27,822 nt of DNA from a virus. The position numbers were made by a program, and so were the translations under genes. This document shows, piece by piece, positions 23,960 through 27,822 of the stretch. The first letter of the stretch is position 1; each line of letters starts with the position of its first letter. The notes under the pieces are model-generated. The model ran no database searches, was not told where the DNA came from, and saw nothing but the letters and a program-made list of their open reading frames with translations. The stretch is taken from positions 1 through 27,822 of the IMG/VR virus record IMGVR_UViG_3300033439_001090. One strand, given 5' to 3'.

Positions 23960-24021
23960 GCGGTATAGCCTTCCGTCCATTCTGTGAGGCCTGCCGACCA
24001 TTTTCCCATGGTGTATTCCAT
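23960..24021 (-). pseudogene. Possible 5' stump of an interrupted gene
   Basis: An ATG at 24021, with AAAGGA about ten bases upstream and six bases after the preceding stop, opens a frame MEYTMGKWSAGLTEWTEGYTA that looks coding (Trp, Glu, Gly balanced) for about 20 codons, then runs antisense through the inverted membrane-protein gene. Its reading would be the start of the next operon gene before the inverted gene was inserted. Alternatively it is a chance open frame. Confidence 0.3.
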
Positions 24022-24026
24022 CAAAG

Positions 24027-24260
24027 CTAAATCCTTTGTTGTTGGTACGGCACCGGTTCGCCCTTGCGGGCCATTGCCAATTTGCACAACCCATCGACAA
24101 AGTTGTCGCCGTATTCTGATCGGCCAATATCCGCCGCCACTGTCACCAGGCCGGATGCCACTTCATCAGCCGGCAATTGACTGGCAACCGCCAAAGCGGC
24201 CACCTTGTTCATAAAGTCAACAAAGCCTCGCGGATTTTCGCTGGTTTCTAATTTACTCAT
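24027..24260 (-). CDS. Hypothetical helical protein (77 aa)
   Basis: 77 residues, mainly helical: PRGFVDFMNKVAALAVASQLPADEVASGLVTVAADIG, then GDNFVDGLCKLAMARKGEP. No hydrophobic TM, no motif recognised. AGGGG five to six bases before the ATG; seven-base gap to the upstream gene. Small acidic/helical proteins of this sort are common in early regions of siphoviruses. Confidence 0.55.
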   Translation of the reverse strand: MSKLETSENPRGFVDFMNKVAALAVASQLPADEVASGLVTVAADIGRSEYGDNFVDGLCKLAMARKGEPVPYQQQRI

Positions 24261-24267
24261 AATGCCC

Positions 24268-24492
24268 CTATCCTTTAGGTGTTGGCCGTGGAGTCGCCGG
24301 GCGCGTTCCTTCGCCGGGCCGCTGATTATTTCCGGTTCCCGACCCGGCTTCTAACCCAGGGCCGCTTATGGTGTATTCACCGGCACCCCATCGCGTATGA
24401 TACGGTACGGCAAATATCACTGTGACCATGCCGTCTGGGGCGGGTTTGTTCGGGTCTAAATCCAAAGTCAAAAGCTTGGCGCGCGTTTCCAT
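24268..24492 (-). CDS. Hypothetical protein with disordered tail (74 aa)
   Basis: 74 residues. The first half has beta character (AKLLTLDLDPNKPAPDGMVTVIFAVPYH), the second is Gly/Pro/Thr-rich and probably disordered (GSGTGNNQRPGEG, TPRPTPKG). No family recognised. GGGA about ten bases upstream of the ATG. It lies between the HNH gene and another small unknown. Confidence 0.45.
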   Translation of the reverse strand: METRAKLLTLDLDPNKPAPDGMVTVIFAVPYHTRWGAGEYTISGPGLEAGSGTGNNQRPGEGTRPATPRPTPKG

Positions 24493-24510
24493 GATTGCTA
24501 ATCCCGGTTA

Positions 24511-24822
24511 TCAAAACATCTCTAAATTATTTAGATTATCGCGCCGCGTTCTTTCCGCGTTCTGCCGATGATGAACGGCGTCATAGATCAGATGGCATCT
24601 TTGACACATCGCGGCTAAATTATGATCGGCGCAATTCTCTGGCCTGTGATCCAGATGCGCGGTCGTTAAAACCACTGTTGATCCGGTCACCGGATGCGGC
24701 TTGCCGTGTTCGGCCTCCCGGCAAAATTCACAGATACCCTTTGCGCGTTCAAACCGGATCCGCGCCGAAATTTCATCCCAGTTATCCGGGTATCGGGCTT
24801 TGTTTTCTGGCTTAATTGGCAT
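24511..24822 (-). CDS. HNH endonuclease
   Basis: 103 residues. Zinc ligands CEFC (31-34) and CQRCH (73-77); the active-site core is LTTAHLDHRPENCADHNLAAMCQRC, in which Asp58-His59, Asn68 and His77 give the HNH pattern (AHLDH...N...CxxCH). The upstream helix SARIRFERAKGICEFC is typical. In phages such small HNH proteins nick DNA during packaging or act as homing-type nucleases; here it lies in the early module beside the D12 methylase, so a packaging role is less obvious. SD AAGGA seven bases upstream. Confidence 0.82.
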   Translation of the reverse strand: MPIKPENKARYPDNWDEISARIRFERAKGICEFCREAEHGKPHPVTGSTVVLTTAHLDHRPENCADHNLAAMCQRCHLIYDAVHHRQNAERTRRDNLNNLEMF

Positions 24823-24834
24823 CGCCGTTTCCTT

Positions 24835-25632
24835 TTATTCCGCCGCCGAAAATAGCGTTCGCGGTTCAAAGTTTGTAAAAATGACTTCTTCGGCATGGTT
24901 GCCGGCGTTATTGACCAGCCGCGATGCGTGCCGGCACCAGTCCTTAAAATAATCATCGTAAATTGTGCCAAGCGACATTGTGACAATGACCTTTGCGCGG
25001 GCTTCACATAGCCGCCGCGCCAGATCTTCATGTTGAGCGTTTGACATTTTAATGCGATATCGCCGGCCTACGGCACCCGGATAAGGCGGATCCGCGAACA
25101 GCAAGCATTCTTCGGAATCGTAATCATCAACAATTTTGAGTGCATCAGTACTGCGAATGCATATTCCGCGAAGCCGTTCCGCAACATCAATCAACCGGTC
25201 AGGCAATCGCGCCCAGGCTAATTCCGGCGCGACTGTCTGGCCCTTTGACCAACGAAGGCCGGTTTTATGGATATCGCCGCCACGGCCAAACCAGCTACAA
25301 ATCAAAAACCGCCGCGCCTTCTCTATTGGATCACCCGATTCCGGCGTATGGTAAACCCGCCTTAATTCGGCATCCGAAAATGGCGTCAACTCGATCGCCT
25401 CATAAAGGGCGCTGGCCTGGCCACTTCGCAACACATCAAACAGATTGATAATATCATCGTTCAAATCGTTTATTACTTCGCGGCGATGCCGTGGCTTGCG
25501 AAGCGTCACAATTGCCGACCCGCAAAACATATCTACCCACGTCGAAACACCATCGGGAATCAATGCATGGATTTGCGAACACATCCGATCTTTAGATCCG
25601 TAATAATTCACTGGCCGTTTAACCTGGTTCAT
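24835..25632 (-). CDS. D12-class (Dam-type) adenine-N6 DNA methyltransferase
   Basis: 265 residues, the usual length. Motif X is NYYGSK (9-14); the SAM-binding motif I is DMFCGSA (34-40) followed by INDLNDDIINLF (54-65); the catalytic motif is DPPY (181-184) in CLLFADPPYPG. This order marks the D12/alpha class, typified by Dam (GATC) and DpnM; the target here is not known from sequence. It may protect phage DNA from host restriction or time replication. GATC looks frequent in this window, in line with, but not proof of, that target. It precedes the HNH nuclease by 12 bases. Confidence 0.88.
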   Translation of the reverse strand: MNQVKRPVNYYGSKDRMCSQIHALIPDGVSTWVDMFCGSAIVTLRKPRHRREVINDLNDDIINLFDVLRSGQASALYEAIELTPFSDAELRRVYHTPESGDPIEKARRFLICSWFGRGGDIHKTGLRWSKGQTVAPELAWARLPDRLIDVAERLRGICIRSTDALKIVDDYDSEECLLFADPPYPGAVGRRYRIKMSNAQHEDLARRLCEARAKVIVTMSLGTIYDDYFKDWCRHASRLVNNAGNHAEEVIFTNFEPRTLFSAAE

Positions 25633-25644
25633 CTGGTAAAATCT

Positions 25645-25797
25645 CTATTTGACGGGCGGGTCATAAACCGACCAGCTTACGCGCCCGATATCCGGTTGGA
25701 ACTCGCGATAGGTACGGCCATCGATATACCAAAGACACGCAACGCCGTTGGCCACGTGAATTTCGTCGTCGTGTTCCCGCCCGCCGGTCGCTGTCAA
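25645..25797 (-). CDS. Small acidic/aromatic protein with TTG start (50 aa)
   Basis: A 50-residue frame, MTATGGREHDDEIHVANG, then CLWYIDGRTYREF and an ending SWSVYDPPVK, fills the gap between the zinc-finger and D12 genes. The only plausible start is TTG at 25797, with AGGGA seven bases before it; the frame is closed upstream by a stop. Composition (Trp, Tyr, Asp-rich, no repeats) looks coding. No function recognised. Confidence 0.45.
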   Translation of the reverse strand: MTATGGREHDDEIHVANGVACLWYIDGRTYREFQPDIGRVSWSVYDPPVK

Positions 25798-25820
25798 TAA
25801 TTCATCCCTGGTAATATTTT

Positions 25821-26339
25821 TTATGACTTATCTCCCCCAGGTTTTTGATCGGGTAAAGCAGAGGGCGCCGGATCCAGCCATTTTGCATTGCGGTCGGCTT
25901 GCGGGTCGTAGGCAAAATCCGGGTTGCTGGCGGGCGCGGCTGGATCGTCGATGCCCAAGCCGCCCCGCCCTTGCGATGAATGGCCCACGCATCCGGGAGC
26001 CTCGGAATTCGCTTCACAATCGGTATTTTGCTGGCACTTCGGGGTTTCATGCGGGTTGCGCCCGAAATGCTGTTCGGCCTCAACGGGATCGGTAAAAATC
26101 GCGTTGCAATGAAAACAGCGCCACACATCCGCCGCGCTGATCGCCCGCCGTGCCATGACCAAAGGGTTATGGTGACATTGATTTGATATATGCCCGCCGT
26201 CATGGCAAACGCCGCAACTTATAGAGGGGTTTTCATCCCGCGCATCGATTAGCGCCTGGATGGCTTCATCATAATCGGATTTTTCAAGGCCGCCGCGATA
26301 CAAAACACCCGGTATGATACGCCAGTCTGAATAGAGCAT
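25821..26339 (-). CDS. Zinc-finger phage protein (172 aa)
   Basis: 172 residues. Residues about 42-57 hold a Cys/His cluster (CGVCHDGGH, QCHH). Residues 75-97 have CxxC-x12-H-x5-H in WRCFHCNAIFTDPVEAEQHFG, a pattern I recognise from many small phage proteins of unknown function, likely a structural zinc finger. The C-terminal 60 residues are Pro/Ala/Asp-rich and disordered. It is coupled to the gene upstream by TAATG. Nucleic-acid binding is a reasonable guess. Confidence 0.6.
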   Translation of the reverse strand: MLYSDWRIIPGVLYRGGLEKSDYDEAIQALIDARDENPSISCGVCHDGGHISNQCHHNPLVMARRAISAADVWRCFHCNAIFTDPVEAEQHFGRNPHETPKCQQNTDCEANSEAPGCVGHSSQGRGGLGIDDPAAPASNPDFAYDPQADRNAKWLDPAPSALPDQKPGGDKS

Positions 26340-26839
26340 TATTTATCCCCTGCAGGAATTTGAGTTGAGGAAAATGCGCCCGCGATCTCTAAGATTTTCA
26401 GTTTGTTCCACTTGGTTTCGCCGCAGCTGGCCCAGCCTGCCATCTTGAAGCAATATCCGGGATTACGACTTCCGATCATTCGGGGGTTTACGTAGGTATA
26501 GAGCCGTTCGCCGGGCCAACGCTTCCACGCCAAATCCATTGCCTTCAGGATTAAACTTGATGATAAAAAGCGGCTTTCGTTTCGGAACGCGGCGCAGTTT
26601 ACGCCGTCCTGTTTGTCGCCGCTTATGAACTTCCGCCAGATGAATAAGGCGTCCGCATTTGGCGTCAACAGAACCATTTTTGATCCTGGACCAACAAATA
26701 GTTTTGGTTTTCTACCGTCCTTATATGGGCGGAATGAATAGTGCCGCTGGAAAAGTGCGCGGGCAGACGGGTTGCCGTCCTTGACCTTGATCCAGGTGGC
26801 GTTATCAAGATTCAAAAATAGTTGCACGATTGCATTCAT
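26339..26839 (-). CDS. GNAT-like phage protein, Mom-type hypothesis
   Basis: 166 residues. RALFQRHYSFRPYKDGRKPKLFVGPG (about 27-52), LLTPNADALFIWRKF, GVNCAAFRNES and the C-terminal ERLYTYVNPRMIGSRNPGYCFKMAGW are its conserved-looking parts. The NPGYCFKMAGW ending is the kind seen in acetyltransferase-fold proteins (strand, helix, GxxFxxxGF). Similar proteins occur in phages and the Mu DNA-modifying protein Mom is a GNAT-fold relative by description, so a DNA-modification role beside two adenine methylases is an attractive but unproven idea. No Shine-Dalgarno is visible before the ATG at 26839. It is the first minus-strand gene of the operon in this window. Confidence 0.5.
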   Translation of the reverse strand: MNAIVQLFLNLDNATWIKVKDGNPSARALFQRHYSFRPYKDGRKPKLFVGPGSKMVLLTPNADALFIWRKFISGDKQDGVNCAAFRNESRFLSSSLILKAMDLAWKRWPGERLYTYVNPRMIGSRNPGYCFKMAGWASCGETKWNKLKILEIAGAFSSTQIPAGDK

Positions 26840-26937
26840 TTGTTTTGATCGCCGAAAATGGACAGATAATTAATTGCACTTTTACGTTGATATGCTGATC
26901 CGGTATGGTGTTCTCCAAACCGAATACGGAGGGGGCT
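26840..26937. promoter_or_regulatory. Divergent intergenic region
   Basis: 98 bases between two divergent genes. On plus, GGAGG lies six bases before the ATG at 26938, and TTTACG (26881-26886) is 17 bases from TATGGT (26904-26909), a weak -35/-10 pair. On minus, the AT-rich stretch AATTAATTATCTG precedes the 26839 start but I see no clear promoter. No operator palindrome was found. Confidence 0.3.
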
Positions 26938-27822
26938 ATGTGGCATGACGTGAAAGCGGTTTTGATCGAAATGTTGGTAGGCATTCTGTATCCAATTAAC
27001 GCGCCGCTCGAATGGTGCGGCGAGCGGATTTCGAGTTGGGGACCGTCGCAATGGATCAAAGCCATTCAAATTGTCGGCATGTTTGCTGCAATCTCGGTTA
27101 TTCTCGCCACATTTGCTGACCGTGTTGGCCCAGAATGGTTTTCGTTTAGATTTTGGCAGGAAGGTGGCGTCAATACGTCGCGTAGTGAAGTTCTGCGTAA
27201 CGTGGGTCTTTTGACCGTTGGTATTATCGGTCTTGGTTTTGGAATATGGCGTTCCTACGCGACCTATCAGCAAATTGTTGAAACGCGTCGGCAAACTGGG
27301 GTTTCTGAACAAGGGCTTTTCACGGACCGTTTCTCGTCGGCGATTGATCATTTGGGCAGCGCCGATCTTCCGGTTCGACTTGGCGGTATTTATGCCCTTT
27401 GGCGATTGGCTGAGGATTCGGCTGCCCGGGATAAAAAGTCCGTCTGGGATATTTTGTGCGCCTTTGTGCGCAACCCGCCCCATAAGACCATTCCCGAACC
27501 ATCGGATCAAAAGCCGGATGAAGATATTGATGCCGTCGGACCCGCCCCGTTCCGTCCGGATATCCAGGCTGTTCTGAACCTTTTTGGGGGGGAGGAAGCG
27601 GTCCGTCAAAGGACAGAAACCGGTTATGTGTTGGACTTTCACAACTCGGACTTGCGCGAGGGGGTGTTTCGCTGGGCGTACCTGAATGGGGCGGACCTGA
27701 CCGGGGCGGACCTGACCGGGGCGGACCTGACCGGGGCGCACCTGACCGAGGCGAACCTGACCGGGGCTGACCTGACCGGGGCGGACCTGACCAGGGCGGA
27801 CCTGACCGGGGCGCACCTGACC
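26938..27822 (+). CDS. Pentapeptide-repeat membrane protein (3' end outside window)
   Basis: Frame of 295 codons open at the window edge. GGAGG sits six bases before the ATG. Two TM segments (about 43-60 and 87-104) precede a soluble part with QGLFTDRFSSAIDHLGSADLPVRLGGIYALWRLAEDS (about 125-161), the conserved pre-repeat region of membrane pentapeptide proteins, then SVWDILCAFVRNPP. From codon 247 (27676) the A(D/N/H)LTG repeats begin, a right-handed quadrilateral beta-helix: nine complete pentapeptides and part of a tenth. Function in this family is mostly unknown. It lies divergent to the phage operon, so it may be a moron or host DNA. The antisense frame over it (GQVRPGQV repeats) is spurious. 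Confidence 0.85.
   Translation, partial: MWHDVKAVLIEMLVGILYPINAPLEWCGERISSWGPSQWIKAIQIVGMFAAISVILATFADRVGPEWFSFRFWQEGGVNTSRSEVLRNVGLLTVGIIGLGFGIWRSYATYQQIVETRRQTGVSEQGLFTDRFSSAIDHLGSADLPVRLGGIYALWRLAEDSAARDKKSVWDILCAFVRNPPHKTIPEPSDQKPDEDIDAVGPAPFRPDIQAVLNLFGGEEAVRQRTETGYVLDFHNSDLREGVFRWAYLNGADLTGADLTGADLTGAHLTEANLTGADLTGADLTRADLTGAHLT
27676..27822 (+). repeat. 15-base tandem repeat, unit GCGGACCTGACCGGG
   Basis: Nine full 15-base units and 12 bases of a tenth; most differ from GCGGACCTGACCGGG at no more than one or two positions (variants: TAC and AAT in the first, CAC, GAG, AAC, GCT, AGG). Each encodes one pentapeptide. It continues past the window edge. Confidence 0.95.

Noticed and set aside
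23371-24087. 238-codon minus-strand frame across 24087-23371
   Set aside because: Mostly antisense to the low-GC membrane-protein gene and Ser/Phe-rich; only its first 20 codons after 24021 look coding, kept as a possible stump.
26836-27816. Long minus-strand frame with GQVRPGQVR repeats
   Set aside because: It is the antisense of the 15-base pentapeptide repeat; the plus strand has an SD, TMs and a known family pattern in frame to the window edge.

Overview
The window reads as most of a tailed (siphovirus-type) phage or prophage genome, probably infecting an alphaproteobacterium. Support: a DUF6441-type neck/tail protein, a GTA-type three-TM holin, an HK97-fold capsid fused to its protease, a lambda-type portal, a GpA-type large terminase and an MT-A70 adenine methyltransferase, in DNA that looks to be in the mid-50s % GC (32 of 60 bases on one hand-counted line). 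Host assignment is inference; no integrase, repressor or attachment site is visible.

Almost everything is on the minus strand, so transcription order runs right to left. Positions 26839-20043 hold the early/accessory module: a GNAT-like protein, a zinc-finger protein, a D12 adenine methylase, an HNH nuclease, several small unknowns, an ASCH-like protein, an MT-A70 adenine methyltransferase, a replication initiator (winged helix plus DnaA N-terminal domain) carrying an iteron array and a consensus DnaA box inside its own gene, and a possible regulatory protein. A gap (19764-20042, the longest gene-free stretch, 279 bases) holds two minus-strand terminator-like hairpins and is where a packaging site and late promoter would be expected. 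Then come packaging and head genes (TerS, TerL, connector, portal, protease-capsid; 19763-13059), neck/tail genes with two internal terminators (12958-9978), tail assembly chaperones with a canonical -1 slippery heptamer (9978-8984), tape measure, tail tip and tail fibre (8923-1892), and a lysis cassette (1740-1) with exported protein, LydA-like holin, M15 peptidase and three-TM holin.

Two genes run against the flow. A low-GC two-TM membrane-protein gene (23468-23959, +) sits inside the early operon like a moron, with a short antisense stump beside it. A pentapeptide-repeat membrane protein (26938 to the window end, +) is divergent from the early operon and leaves the window inside a near-perfect 15-base tandem repeat.

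Genes are tightly packed, with many 1- or 4-base stop/start overlaps (TAATG, TGATG, ATGA) implying translational coupling. Several starts were moved to the ATG in these overlaps. Four small genes (1774-1887, 11153-11284, 22647-22811, 25645-25797) and one nested start in the capsid gene (14441) were read directly from the DNA.
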